Below the pieces are notes generated by a model that was given only the letters and a program-made list of their open reading frames with translations, did no database searches and was not told the DNA's origin. A program made the translations under genes and the position numbers. Positions 1-6,822 of a DNA stretch of 17,872 bases are shown here, one piece after another. The first letter of the stretch is position 1, and each line of letters begins with the position of its first letter. Origin of the DNA: Marvinbryantia sp. (GTDB lineage: Bacteria > Bacillota > Clostridia > Lachnospirales > Lachnospiraceae); NCBI GenBank assembly GCA_016297895.1, contig JAEDFS010000039.1, forward strand, positions 1 through 17,872, read 5' to 3'.

Positions 1-469
1 TTCCGCCGATACCGATCTGTACAACAGTCGTAAATTTCTCACCTGCTGCATTGGTGATCTCACCTGCATGAACCTTGTTTGCGAACTCCGTAATCTTGTT
101 CTGCTGCTCTGTATAGAAAGCACGCTTGTCCACTCCATCTGCCACCACCGGCTGTCCCAGCTGTCCTCTGGTCATATGATGAAGTACCAGACGTTTTTCG
201 CCTGTATTGATCATTTCTCCGTTATAAAGAAGCTCAAATTTTTCTGCCAGCTGTGCTTCCTCTGCCAGTTTTTCCAGTGCTGCCAGCACGGTATCGTCTA
301 CCTGTTTTGCCGCATAATTATATGTCAGCCCCTCCGCCATGGGAACGCTGTATTTTTTCACACGCTCTGCCCCGTTTTCCCCTGCCATTACTTCAGCAAG
401 ATTCACTTTCTCTGCTTTTGAAATCTCCTGATAGGATGCAAGCGTATCCAGATTCTTCCAGGTTACCAT
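1..469 (-). CDS. pgi: Glucose-6-phosphate isomerase, N-terminal part (runs off the left edge)
   Basis: Cytoplasmic enzyme interconverting glucose-6-phosphate and fructose-6-phosphate in glycolysis and gluconeogenesis. Translating the minus strand from the ATG at 467-469 gives 156 codons before the window ends. The protein begins MVTWKNLDTL and contains NTGEKRLVLHHMTRG, which corresponds to the conserved isomerase segment around (N)T(G/E)xRxVLH. It is cut just after VVQIGIGG, the start of the glycine-rich substrate loop (GIGGSDLGP in the family). The start is supported by an AGGAGG ribosome site 5-10 bases upstream and by a TTGAAT/TATAAT promoter behind it. The catalytic half of the protein is outside the window. 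Family assignment is from recognised motifs, not a search. Confidence 0.88.
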   Translation of the reverse strand, partial: MVTWKNLDTLASYQEISKAEKVNLAEVMAGENGAERVKKYSVPMAEGLTYNYAAKQVDDTVLAALEKLAEEAQLAEKFELLYNGEMINTGEKRLVLHHMTRGQLGQPVVADGVDKRAFYTEQQNKITEFANKVHAGEITNAAGEKFTTVVQIGIGG

Positions 470-559
470 CTTAAAGTCCTCCTTTTATTATAACTCTTTA
501 CACATGACTGCTTGGAACTGTCGTCCCTGCCGTTCATGAAACGAATCGCTATCATTATA

Positions 560-588
560 ATTATACTATTAAATTTGCTTATATTCAA
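560..588 (-). promoter_or_regulatory. Sigma-A type promoter for pgi
   Basis: On the minus strand the -35 box TTGAAT (583-588) and the consensus -10 box TATAAT (560-565) are separated by exactly 17 bases. Transcription would start near 553, leaving a leader of roughly 85 bases before the pgi ATG at 469. No terminator or riboswitch fold was recognised in that leader. Confidence 0.78.
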
Positions 589-648
589 GGACGTTTGTTT
601 CCGGTTTGTGTCAAGTGTTTATTGGCACAAACACTGTGATCCCGGAAC

Positions 649-677
649 TTGTTAATTAAGTGAAAATATGATATGCT
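649..677 (+). promoter_or_regulatory. Weak candidate promoter for the nucleotidyltransferase cassette
   Basis: TTGTTA (649-654) and TATGCT (672-677) lie 17 bases apart on the plus strand, each matching four of six consensus positions. The surrounding sequence is very AT-rich and other weak boxes can be drawn. A 7-bp inverted repeat (GTTTGTG at 604-610, CACAAAC at 626-632) lies just upstream, between this site and the divergent pgi promoter, and could be an operator. Apart from these elements I see nothing in the 470-729 gap. Confidence 0.3.
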
Positions 678-729
678 TATAAAAATTTGAGTATAGGTAT
701 CTATTCTATATTGAGGGGTTGTACTGACT

Positions 730-1020
730 ATGAAATATAATCTATCAGACCGAATATTGCGGGAACTTTCTTCTTTTGCACAGAAGTATTCTATCTCAAA
801 AATCATATTGTTTGGTTCCCGTGCACGGGGAACGAATACAGAAAGAAGCGATATAGATATCGCTGTATATGGTGGAGATTTTGATGGTTTTTATTGGGAG
901 GTTAAGGAAAAAATACATTCGCTTTTGATGTTTGATATCGTACAGGCAGATGCAGCAATTTCAGATGAATTGAAACAAGCATTAGAAAAGGATGGTATTA
1001 CAATTTATGAAAAAGCTTGA
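730..1020 (+). CDS. Minimal nucleotidyltransferase (MNT), MntA/HI0073-type antitoxin-like protein
   Basis: A 96-residue member of the DNA polymerase beta-like nucleotidyltransferase superfamily. The signature GSRARG followed by ERSDID (about residues 29-43) gives the GSx10DxD active site, with two metal-binding aspartates. In characterised MntA/HepT systems, the MNT protein AMPylates its HEPN partner near the active site and so blocks the toxin RNase; that role here is inference from the pairing. The start has GAGGGG at 713-718, an 11-base spacing that is rather long. The gene overlaps its partner by 14 bases, so the two are translationally linked. Base composition is clearly more AT-rich than the neighbouring housekeeping genes, consistent with horizontal transfer. 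Confidence 0.82.
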   Translation: MKYNLSDRILRELSSFAQKYSISKIILFGSRARGTNTERSDIDIAVYGGDFDGFYWEVKEKIHSLLMFDIVQADAAISDELKQALEKDGITIYEKA

Positions 1021-1417
1021 TAACTTTACAAATTGTCTGGATATATTGGCAAATGCAGATTTTAAACTTGCAGAAACGAATGATATATACCGAACTGGGA
1101 TTATTGGGCAATTTAATCATACTTTTGAACTTGCATGGAAAGCATTACAGGAAATTATGAGAATGCATAGTGTGGAAGGAGCTTCCAAAGGATCTCCCCG
1201 TGAAATTTTACAGCTGGGTTATAAAATTGGATTTATCAATGATTCAGAAGTATGGTTACTCATGTTAAAAAAGCGTAATACCTCTGTTCACATATATAAT
1301 GAAGATGAGGTTGATGAAATGATCATGTTGATACGTGACAGTTTTATTCCAACTTTTAAAGTCCTTAAAGATACGTTGGTGAAAAAGTTGGATGAGGCTG
1401 AAAGCGATTGGAGGTAA
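1007..1417 (+). CDS. HI0074-family nucleotidyltransferase partner (HEPN-like helical protein, possible RNase toxin)
   Basis: A 136-residue all-helical protein of the HI0074 type (nucleotidyltransferase substrate-binding family), encoded directly behind its MNT partner. It carries RNTSVHIY at residues 90-97, which fits the Rx4HxY motif of HEPN ribonucleases: R90, H95 and Y97, the tyrosine being the residue modified by MNT enzymes in characterised pairs. I chose the ATG at 1007 over the one at 992 because MKKLDNFTNCLDIL is how this family normally begins and because it gives a short overlap with the upstream stop at 1020. Neither start has a well-placed ribosome site, so coupled translation is likely. 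HI0074 itself was first described only as a substrate-binding subunit, so toxin activity is not certain. Confidence 0.75.
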   Translation: MKKLDNFTNCLDILANADFKLAETNDIYRTGIIGQFNHTFELAWKALQEIMRMHSVEGASKGSPREILQLGYKIGFINDSEVWLLMLKKRNTSVHIYNEDEVDEMIMLIRDSFIPTFKVLKDTLVKKLDEAESDWR

Positions 1418-1469
1418 GACAGACGCTGGACTTGCACCTGTCGGAAACGTACGCCGCCAGGCGCACATA

Positions 1470-1515
1470 AAAAATGAGTGATGCACGGTCTTTCAACCTG
1501 GCATCACTCATTTTT
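1470..1515. terminator. Bidirectional intrinsic terminator
   Basis: A perfect 15-bp stem, AAAAATGAGTGATGC (1470-1484) pairing with 1501-1515, with a 16-base loop. The A-tract on one side and T-tract on the other let it end transcription from both directions. It sits in the convergent gap between the MNT cassette (plus) and the D-2-hydroxyacid dehydrogenase gene (minus). Confidence 0.88.
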
Positions 1516-1612
1516 CGTTGTTGTTTACCACCCCGTCTGACAGATGCCGTATAATAGTTAAATTGGGGGTTTAACAGTTTTACGAACACCCCGCCTGTAC
1601 GGGACCTTTGTT

Positions 1613-2569
1613 TTATGGAATCAGATTTCGTTTTTCCCCACGAAGAAAAGCCTCAATGTTCAGATACACTTCGTCCGTAAGCCGCTGTCTGGCCTCCCCG
1701 GTTGCCCATGCAATGTGAGGCGTTACGACCAGCTTGCCGCTGTCCTGAATTTCCAGAAGCGGATTTCCCTCTTTCATAGGCTCAACAGAGATCACATCCA
1801 GACCTGCTCCCGCAATGATTCCCTCTTTCAGTGCCATTACCAGATCTGCTTCATTGACGATAGGTCCTCTTGCCACATTGATCAGGATTGCTGAGGACTT
1901 CATCTTTTTGAAATTCTCCATATTCATCAGGTTCTCGGTCGTCGGATTCAGCGGCGCATGGATAGAGAGAATGTCGGACCGGGCCAACAGGGTATCCAAA
2001 TCCACTGCTTCGTAATCCTGATTGTGATTCTTACCGGTAGTCGAATAGTAAATGACTCTGCAGCCAAATACACGGGCGATCTCTGCCACCTTCCGGCCGA
2101 TGGCACCCATTCCGATAATGCCCCATGTCTTGCCTGCCAGTTCAAAGATCTTATTGCCCATATGGCAGAAGATATCCGATTTGATATATTCTCCGGTCTT
2201 TACATATTTGTCGTAATAATCCATCTGATCGATCAGATACAATGCAAGAGCAAAGGTATGCTGAGCGACGGAATCTGTGGAATAACCTCCCACATTTGCC
2301 ACAGTGATTCCGCGGCTGTCCGTATAAGCTTTGTCAATAATATTGTATCCGGTCGCAGTAATTGCGATCATTTTCAGGTTCAAGGCATCCTTTAAGGTCT
2401 GCTCGTTCATGGGAACCTTGTTCACAATAATGATATCTGCATCTTTCACTTTTGCGGGAGTGTCTTCCGCATTGGACTGATCATAGAGTACCAGCTCTCC
2501 CAGTTTTTCAAACACTGTAAGGTCAATATCTTTTCCAAGAGCATTTGCTTCCAGTACGACAATCTTCAT
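1613..2569 (-). CDS. D-isomer-specific 2-hydroxyacid dehydrogenase (hydroxypyruvate/glycerate dehydrogenase-like)
   Basis: A full-length, 318-residue NAD(P)-dependent cytoplasmic oxidoreductase that would reduce a 2-keto acid to a D-2-hydroxy acid. The Rossmann motif GMGAIG is at residues 153-158. The three catalytic residues expected for the family are present: R234 in NVARGP, E263 in SVEP, and H285 in TPHIAWAT. The end of the second Rossmann strand reads VIYYSTTGKN, so the usual NAD-selecting aspartate is replaced by small polar residues; this may allow NADP, but that is inference. Overall resemblance is to hydroxypyruvate reductase/glycerate dehydrogenase rather than to the D-lactate enzyme. 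It is monocistronic: own promoter at 2607-2635 and a terminator at 1470-1515. The exact substrate cannot be read from sequence. Confidence 0.85.
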   Translation of the reverse strand: MKIVVLEANALGKDIDLTVFEKLGELVLYDQSNAEDTPAKVKDADIIIVNKVPMNEQTLKDALNLKMIAITATGYNIIDKAYTDSRGITVANVGGYSTDSVAQHTFALALYLIDQMDYYDKYVKTGEYIKSDIFCHMGNKIFELAGKTWGIIGMGAIGRKVAEIARVFGCRVIYYSTTGKNHNQDYEAVDLDTLLARSDILSIHAPLNPTTENLMNMENFKKMKSSAILINVARGPIVNEADLVMALKEGIIAGAGLDVISVEPMKEGNPLLEIQDSGKLVVTPHIAWATGEARQRLTDEVYLNIEAFLRGEKRNLIP

Positions 2570-2606
2570 TTTTCTTCATCCCTCTCCGGTACAATTTTTC
2601 TCTGCT

Positions 2607-2635
2607 ATTGTATCAGAGGGATTCCGGCTTTTCAA
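2607..2635 (-). promoter_or_regulatory. Sigma-A promoter (extended -10) for the 2-hydroxyacid dehydrogenase gene
   Basis: Minus strand: -35 TTGAAA at 2630-2635, 17-base spacer, -10 TACAAT at 2607-2612, preceded by TGA to give an extended -10 (TGATACAAT). The -35 box overlaps the stop codon (2632-2634) of the upstream membrane-protein gene. The predicted leader is about 30 bases. Confidence 0.72.
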
Positions 2636-3426
2636 GCCAAAAATTCCGCCAGCACCTCCCGTATGATCCGCTCCTGCTCTTTTGGATCCATCTGCCGCAG
2701 GATCTCCCGCTTCCTTTCACGGTTCTGCTCAAGCTCTGCGGCAGACTCCCGTGCCCCGGCGTTCAGCCGCATCATATTTTCCTGCAGTTCCCGCTTCTCC
2801 TTCTGCGCCCTCGTCTCTGTCTGTTCCCCATCGCTCTTCCTGCGGATTCCCACAATAGCCGGTGCCTTCTTCCGCGGCTTTTCTGTCACTGCAGTCTCCA
2901 GGTTAACCTCCTGATAATCTGTGGAAACTCCCGAATGACAGAAATAATCCTCCAGTACCGTCAGGAGATAAGACCTCTTGTAAGCCTCATCCAGCCACAG
3001 GTCTACTGCCACAGTCACCGCAGTAATCACCGCAGCCATCTCATAAATATGCCGGATATGTACCTGCGCCACGCCTGTCTGCATGCTGTAAACAACTCCT
3101 CCCGCTCCCAGGACAAGGCTTACCAGAAACAGACCGGCTCCCAACCGTTTCCATTGATGGAGGCTCAACCTCCGATACCGGTAATCCATCAGATTTTTCT
3201 GAAGAAATACAGCCATATTCATACGATCACCGCTTCGTTTCCGATCGGTCTGAAATCTCATTTTCAGTTTTTTCATAAACTCCTTTTTCTCCATCTGGGC
3301 ATCGGATGCCTCCCGAATCAGAAGTCTGTAGCATCTGTTCAACATCACCTGACTCAGTATCCCCAGCATTCCTGCCGCTGCCATCACATAAAGCAGCACA
3401 TTTTGTTCTATGATTGTTCTCATCAT
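2632..3426 (-). CDS. Unrecognised membrane protein with a charged cytoplasmic tail
   Basis: I do not recognise a named family. The 264-residue protein (start at 3426) has one hydrophobic segment at about residues 9-27, a basic stretch, then two more around 95-115 and 128-150, followed by a long, highly charged C-terminal half rich in Glu, Arg and Lys that is probably cytoplasmic and partly coiled coil. The reading frame extends further upstream (to 3516), but the ATG at 3424-3426 has GAAAGGGG placed 5 bases away, and a promoter at 3517-3545 would start transcription inside the longer frame. An immediately following ATG (3421-3423) is equally possible. The gene stands alone, between the mtnN terminator and the dehydrogenase promoter, and its context gives no hint of function. 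Confidence 0.7.
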   Translation of the reverse strand: MMRTIIEQNVLLYVMAAAGMLGILSQVMLNRCYRLLIREASDAQMEKKEFMKKLKMRFQTDRKRSGDRMNMAVFLQKNLMDYRYRRLSLHQWKRLGAGLFLVSLVLGAGGVVYSMQTGVAQVHIRHIYEMAAVITAVTVAVDLWLDEAYKRSYLLTVLEDYFCHSGVSTDYQEVNLETAVTEKPRKKAPAIVGIRRKSDGEQTETRAQKEKRELQENMMRLNAGARESAAELEQNRERKREILRQMDPKEQERIIREVLAEFLA

Positions 3427-3516
3427 AGCATCCCCTTTCAAGATTTTTCTATTCTGACCGGCAGCGATGTGGAAATCTTCTTCCCGGGCAAGGATTTCTT
3501 CCGCTGTCAGTTGCAA

Positions 3517-3545
3517 AGTATAGCTTATGATAACGAATTTGAAAA
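3517..3545 (-). promoter_or_regulatory. Candidate promoter for the unrecognised membrane-protein gene
   Basis: Minus strand: -35 TTTTCA (3540-3545, four of six matches) and -10 TATACT (3517-3522, five of six) with a 17-base spacer. The predicted start near 3510 leaves a leader of about 85 bases and excludes the ATG at 3516, supporting the start at 3426. Confidence 0.5.
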
Positions 3546-3563
3546 GCAGATTCGTTCGACAGA

Positions 3564-3596
3564 AAAAGCCCTCAGGTACTTCACCTGAAGGCTTTT
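3564..3596 (-). terminator. Intrinsic terminator downstream of mtnN
   Basis: Stem of AAAAGCC pairing with GGCTTTT, one C-A mismatch, then TCAGGT pairing with ACCTGA around a 5-base loop. On the minus strand the stem is followed by a T-rich tail, placing it about 40 bases past the mtnN stop codon. Confidence 0.85.
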
Positions 3597-3634
3597 GAAA
3601 ACATTTGATCTGCCAAATCCGCTTCCTGTCATTT

Positions 3635-4336
3635 TTACAGGAAGTTCTTTAAGAATTCTCTTGTCAGACGGACACTGTGCTCCACTGCCTGAGCCTCGAA
3701 AGTGCCATAATCCATGGTTGCGCTGTCATCTGCCTTATCTGAGATCGCCCTGATGATCACAAAGGGAATCCCGTTTAAAAAGGATGTCTGGGCAATGGCA
3801 GCTCCCTCCATCTCCGTACAGTATCCTGCAAAACAGGTCGAAATCTTTTCCTTTACCGCCCGTTCAGAGATAAACTGATCTCCGCTTACAATTCTTCCTT
3901 CAAATACCTGAATCTCCGGATTCACCTCTTCACAAACCTTCTTAGCCAGTGCACGCATCTCTTCATCTGCCGCAAAAGAAAATACATCCATCTGTGGAAT
4001 CTGTCCTGCCGGATATCCAAAACCGGTAGCATCCACATCATGATGAAGCACATCTGTAGAGATGACAATGTCCCCGATATTGATCTCTTTCTTCAGGGAA
4101 CCGGCAATTCCTGTATTGATCACTGCCGTCACCTGAAATTCATCTGCCAGGATCTGGGTACATACCGCCGCATTTACCTTGCCGACACCACTACGCACCA
4201 CAACAGCCTCCTGTCCCTCCAAAACCCCTTCCAGGAACTCCATTCCCGCTTTCTTAAAGGTTCTGGTTACCTTCATGTCTTCCTTTAAGGCAGCTACTTC
4301 TAATTCCATCGCTCCGATAATTCCAATTTTGCTCAT
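3635..4336 (-). CDS. mtnN: 5'-methylthioadenosine/S-adenosylhomocysteine nucleosidase
   Basis: Cytoplasmic enzyme that hydrolyses methylthioadenosine and S-adenosylhomocysteine to adenine plus the thioribose or ribosylhomocysteine, linking methionine salvage with removal of methylation by-products. At 233 residues it has the usual length. The N-terminus MSKIGIIGAMELE matches the family start, with E13 as the purine-site acid equivalent to E. coli E12. INTGIAGSL (about 73-81), SGDQFI (151-156), TEMEGAAIA (E175/E177) and RAISDKAD, with D200 as the catalytic aspartate, are all present. AGGAGGA at 4341-4347 fixes the start. It has its own promoter and terminator, so it is probably an independent unit although it follows the Tad operon on the same strand. 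Confidence 0.93.
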   Translation of the reverse strand: MSKIGIIGAMELEVAALKEDMKVTRTFKKAGMEFLEGVLEGQEAVVVRSGVGKVNAAVCTQILADEFQVTAVINTGIAGSLKKEINIGDIVISTDVLHHDVDATGFGYPAGQIPQMDVFSFAADEEMRALAKKVCEEVNPEIQVFEGRIVSGDQFISERAVKEKISTCFAGYCTEMEGAAIAQTSFLNGIPFVIIRAISDKADDSATMDYGTFEAQAVEHSVRLTREFLKNFL

Positions 4337-4392
4337 GGCTTCCTCCTGTATCGTTTCTCTGTACTTTTTTACTTCATTTCCATTTCGATTCT

Positions 4393-4421
4393 ATTTTGAT
4401 TGGAATCCGGGAAGAAGTCAA
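4393..4421 (-). promoter_or_regulatory. Candidate promoter for mtnN
   Basis: Minus strand: TTGACT (4416-4421) and CAAAAT (4393-4398) are 17 bases apart. The -35 is strong (five of six) and the -10 weaker (four of six). It lies in the 120-base gap after the FHA gene, where I found no convincing terminator, so read-through from the Tad operon remains possible. Confidence 0.5.
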
Positions 4422-4456
4422 GCAAAAGGTGATCTTTCGCCTGTGGTTTTGCCGGG

Positions 4457-5905
4457 TCAGCACTTCCCCACATAATAGCCAAGCTCCGCAAATCGGATCT
4501 CATCCGTCAGCTGGATCTTTACTTTTTCATTTACTGACAGTCTTCTCCCATTCACATAAGTTCCATTCGTCGAGTTCAGATCTGTCAGGCAGAACTCCTT
4601 TCCCTCCCTGGTAATTCTGGCATGAAGTCGGCTGATAGATGGATGATCGATACAGATATCCGTTTTGCTCTTCAGTTTTCCTATGATGTAACTGTCATTT
4701 AAAAGAACAATGCTGTTGCGTTCCCGGGGATTCATACTGATCAGTGCAAGATGAGGTTCATATTCTTCCTCACCCCGGCTTAGAAGAACCGTTGTGCCGA
4801 TCTTTTCCGATTCTTTCTTATCCGATTCTTTCTCCTGCGCAACGCTTTTCTGAACCGGTTCATCCCATTTCTCAACCTCCGGCTTTCTCTGAACCGGTTC
4901 CCTGCCTTTTTCTTTCCTGTACCTCTTTTCCATCTTTTTCTGCCTTCTGACTCCGCTTCTGTCCGCCTTTTTCTCTTTTGCCGTCAGATTCTCCTTCTTT
5001 TTTTCTCTTTGTTTTTTCTCGAAAGAAATCCCGTATCCCAGGCACCCGGCCAGCAAAAAGGAAATGCCTCCGACCTGCGTCACATTCAGCTGCCACATCC
5101 ATGCGGCGATCCCAATCAATACTGCGATCAGACACAGGCCGACAGAGAGCAGAATTCCCATTTTTTTGCTCTTCCCTTTTTCTTCCGGCTGCGTTCTGAC
5201 TGGCCGGGGTCTGTCCGGAGTCCCGTTCTCCTTGGCACCGATCAACTGAATCCTGTCCGGTTTCCGCTTTTCCGGAACCGGAATCTCCGGCTCCTGCATT
5301 GTGACGGTGTTCGTCTCCTCTGTTCGCCTCCGGGGAGCAGGATGTTCCTCCGTTTTTTCTTCTGTATGATAAGCGGCTTCCTTTAAAAGCTTTTCCAGGC
5401 TGTAGTTTTCCTCCATGGATTTCCGGTAAAGTTCATAACACAGCAGCACTGCTTCCGGATCACTGCGCTCCAGATTCTTAAGAAGATATTCTGTCAGGCG
5501 ATGAAACGCTTCCGGAATTTCCTCCTTTCTCGCCGGAAGATAACAGAATAAGGGTTCTCCGGTCTCCACATCCAGATAGATCATCTTCGGATCCAGCATC
5601 ACCTTGTCGGGGTCCAACAGATAACGCCTGACTTCCGCCAGCGTTTTATAAAGCCCCTTCAGAAAAATGCGGATCTCTTTTTCCCCCAGATGATCCCGCT
5701 CACAAATACTGTCCATGGACTGCCTTGAAGTAATGTCATAAAAATATCTGGCAGTTCCGTTCATTTTTCGCACACTGCAGGGAAGGAGCCCTTCAATATG
5801 ATTTTCTGTCATCATATGGATCTGATAATCTCTCCCCCGCAATGGTTCTTCCGATTCCGGAATCATATAATTGTGGGCCATATCCCGTTCATATGAAAGT
5901 ATCAA
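4457..5905 (-). CDS. DUF6382/FHA-domain membrane protein of the Tad locus
   Basis: A 482-residue protein. The N-terminal ~175 residues resemble the DUF6382 domain that accompanies clostridial Tad loci. A Pro/Glu/Arg-rich linker follows, then two adjacent membrane segments (about 249-270 and 276-293), a long Lys/Glu-rich linker, and a C-terminal forkhead-associated domain (about 395-480). The FHA domain shows the phosphothreonine-binding signature: SRLH at 425-428 and NSTNGT near 444-449. It probably senses Ser/Thr phosphorylation at the membrane and may regulate pilus assembly; that is inference. I chose the TTG at 5903-5905: it sits behind GGGGGAAAGG, overlaps the upstream TGA as TTGA, and yields the expected start ILSYERDM. 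An upstream in-frame ATG at 6028 would overlap the TadE gene by over 120 bases. Confidence 0.78.
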   Translation of the reverse strand: MILSYERDMAHNYMIPESEEPLRGRDYQIHMMTENHIEGLLPCSVRKMNGTARYFYDITSRQSMDSICERDHLGEKEIRIFLKGLYKTLAEVRRYLLDPDKVMLDPKMIYLDVETGEPLFCYLPARKEEIPEAFHRLTEYLLKNLERSDPEAVLLCYELYRKSMEENYSLEKLLKEAAYHTEEKTEEHPAPRRRTEETNTVTMQEPEIPVPEKRKPDRIQLIGAKENGTPDRPRPVRTQPEEKGKSKKMGILLSVGLCLIAVLIGIAAWMWQLNVTQVGGISFLLAGCLGYGISFEKKQREKKKENLTAKEKKADRSGVRRQKKMEKRYRKEKGREPVQRKPEVEKWDEPVQKSVAQEKESDKKESEKIGTTVLLSRGEEEYEPHLALISMNPRERNSIVLLNDSYIIGKLKSKTDICIDHPSISRLHARITREGKEFCLTDLNSTNGTYVNGRRLSVNEKVKIQLTDEIRFAELGYYVGKC

Positions 5906-6357
5906 TTGCCTTTCCCCCTGACTGTATCTGCGATTTTCATCATTCCTCTGATTTTCTGGATCCTTCTGGAAGGTCTCTCTGCCGTCAGTGTCACCTTCGC
6001 ATCTACCGTCACTGCGCTTTCCCCGCAAAAAAGCCGGATCATACCAGGCAGGGAAAAGCCCCCGCTGCAGGATGACACTGCATTCTTTTTATCACAGGAG
6101 ACCCGGCATGCTGCCTCCCTGGTTCCAAGGAAACGTCCCTTTATCAGCTTCCCTGCTGCCTCAGTGAGATGCTGCCCCTTCTCATCTGCCTGCAGACTGG
6201 CACACACAGCCATCTCATAGGCTGCACATTTTGCAAATGCCTTATCATGCAGCAAAAAACCCATCTCCATTACGAACACCAGCACTGCCAGGATCGGTCC
6301 CATCAGCAAAGACGCCTCCAACGTATAAGATGCCTTCCACTTTTTTTCTATTCTCAT
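5902..6357 (-). CDS. TadE-like minor pseudopilin
   Basis: A 151-residue secreted or membrane-anchored protein. The N-terminus has a short basic segment (MRIEKKWKAS) followed by TLEASLLMGPILAVLVFVMEMGF, the hydrophobic pilin-like helix of TadE/TadF proteins, with the conserved glutamate at residue 14. The rest is an extracytoplasmic region containing four cysteines. In the family such proteins are cleaved by the TadV-type prepilin peptidase, which is encoded immediately upstream (6370-6807), and support Flp pilus assembly. An AGGAGG ribosome site sits in the 12-base gap after that gene's stop. The stop codon overlaps the TTG start of the FHA gene. Confidence 0.75.
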   Translation of the reverse strand: MRIEKKWKASYTLEASLLMGPILAVLVFVMEMGFLLHDKAFAKCAAYEMAVCASLQADEKGQHLTEAAGKLIKGRFLGTREAACRVSCDKKNAVSSCSGGFSLPGMIRLFCGESAVTVDAKVTLTAERPSRRIQKIRGMMKIADTVRGKGN

Positions 6358-6369
6358 CTTCTTCCTCCT

Positions 6370-6807
6370 TTACCGGATCTTCAGACCTGTCAGAAACCAG
6401 ATTCCATACCCTGCCAGCAAAAATGGGAGAAAGGGCATTCTGCTCTTCCTGTCCGCTTTTTTCCAAACCAGAAGAACCAGCGACACCGGAAATGTCAGAA
6501 ACAGCCCGATGATCACACATCCGGTACACCCTCCGGCTCCCAGAAACAGTCCGCATACCAGTATGGCAATTCCGTCTCCGTAACCTACCGCCTCTTTGGT
6601 TACCTTTCCCACAAGCAGTACAAGGATTCCCGGAAGGAGACCCGCCATCCACGAAAAAAGGTCCTTCTCCCCTGCCGCTATGCGGAGCGTCACCGCCAGA
6701 ACAGCGGCTATGCCTGCCGCCTTCACCGACACTTCCTTTTTCCGGATATCTGTCACTGCCGCCGCTGCAAGGTAAACAAGCAGACCGGCGTATCTTACAA
6801 TCATCAT
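6370..6807 (-). CDS. A24-family prepilin peptidase (TadV/CpaA-like)
   Basis: Integral membrane aspartic protease that would cleave the leader of Flp prepilin and the TadE-like pseudopilins. At 145 residues it is the short CpaA/TadV form without the N-terminal methylase domain. Two catalytic aspartates are visible: D20 in AVTDIRKKEV and D78 in the diagnostic GYGDG motif (75-79). The C-terminal MPFLPFLLAGY matches the conserved (I/M)PFxPFL segment. At least four hydrophobic helices are present. The start at 6807 is seven bases from GGGAGGA (6815-6821), which overlaps the preceding stop region; ATG at 6804 is an alternative. Confidence 0.87.
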   Translation of the reverse strand: MMIVRYAGLLVYLAAAAVTDIRKKEVSVKAAGIAAVLAVTLRIAAGEKDLFSWMAGLLPGILVLLVGKVTKEAVGYGDGIAILVCGLFLGAGGCTGCVIIGLFLTFPVSLVLLVWKKADRKSRMPFLPFLLAGYGIWFLTGLKIR

Positions 6808-6822
6808 CTTTCTTTCCTCCCG

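Noticed and set aside
2545..3588. Long plus-strand open frame of 347 codons
   Set aside because: It is antisense to the 264-residue membrane protein. Its product is rich in His, Cys, Pro and Gln with no ribosome site or domain, while the minus frame has membrane helices, a ribosome site and a promoter.
4420..4455. Terminator at the end of the Tad operon
   Set aside because: GCAAAA/TTTTGC and a weak inner stem can be drawn, but on the minus strand the inner pairs include a mismatch and there is no good T-run.
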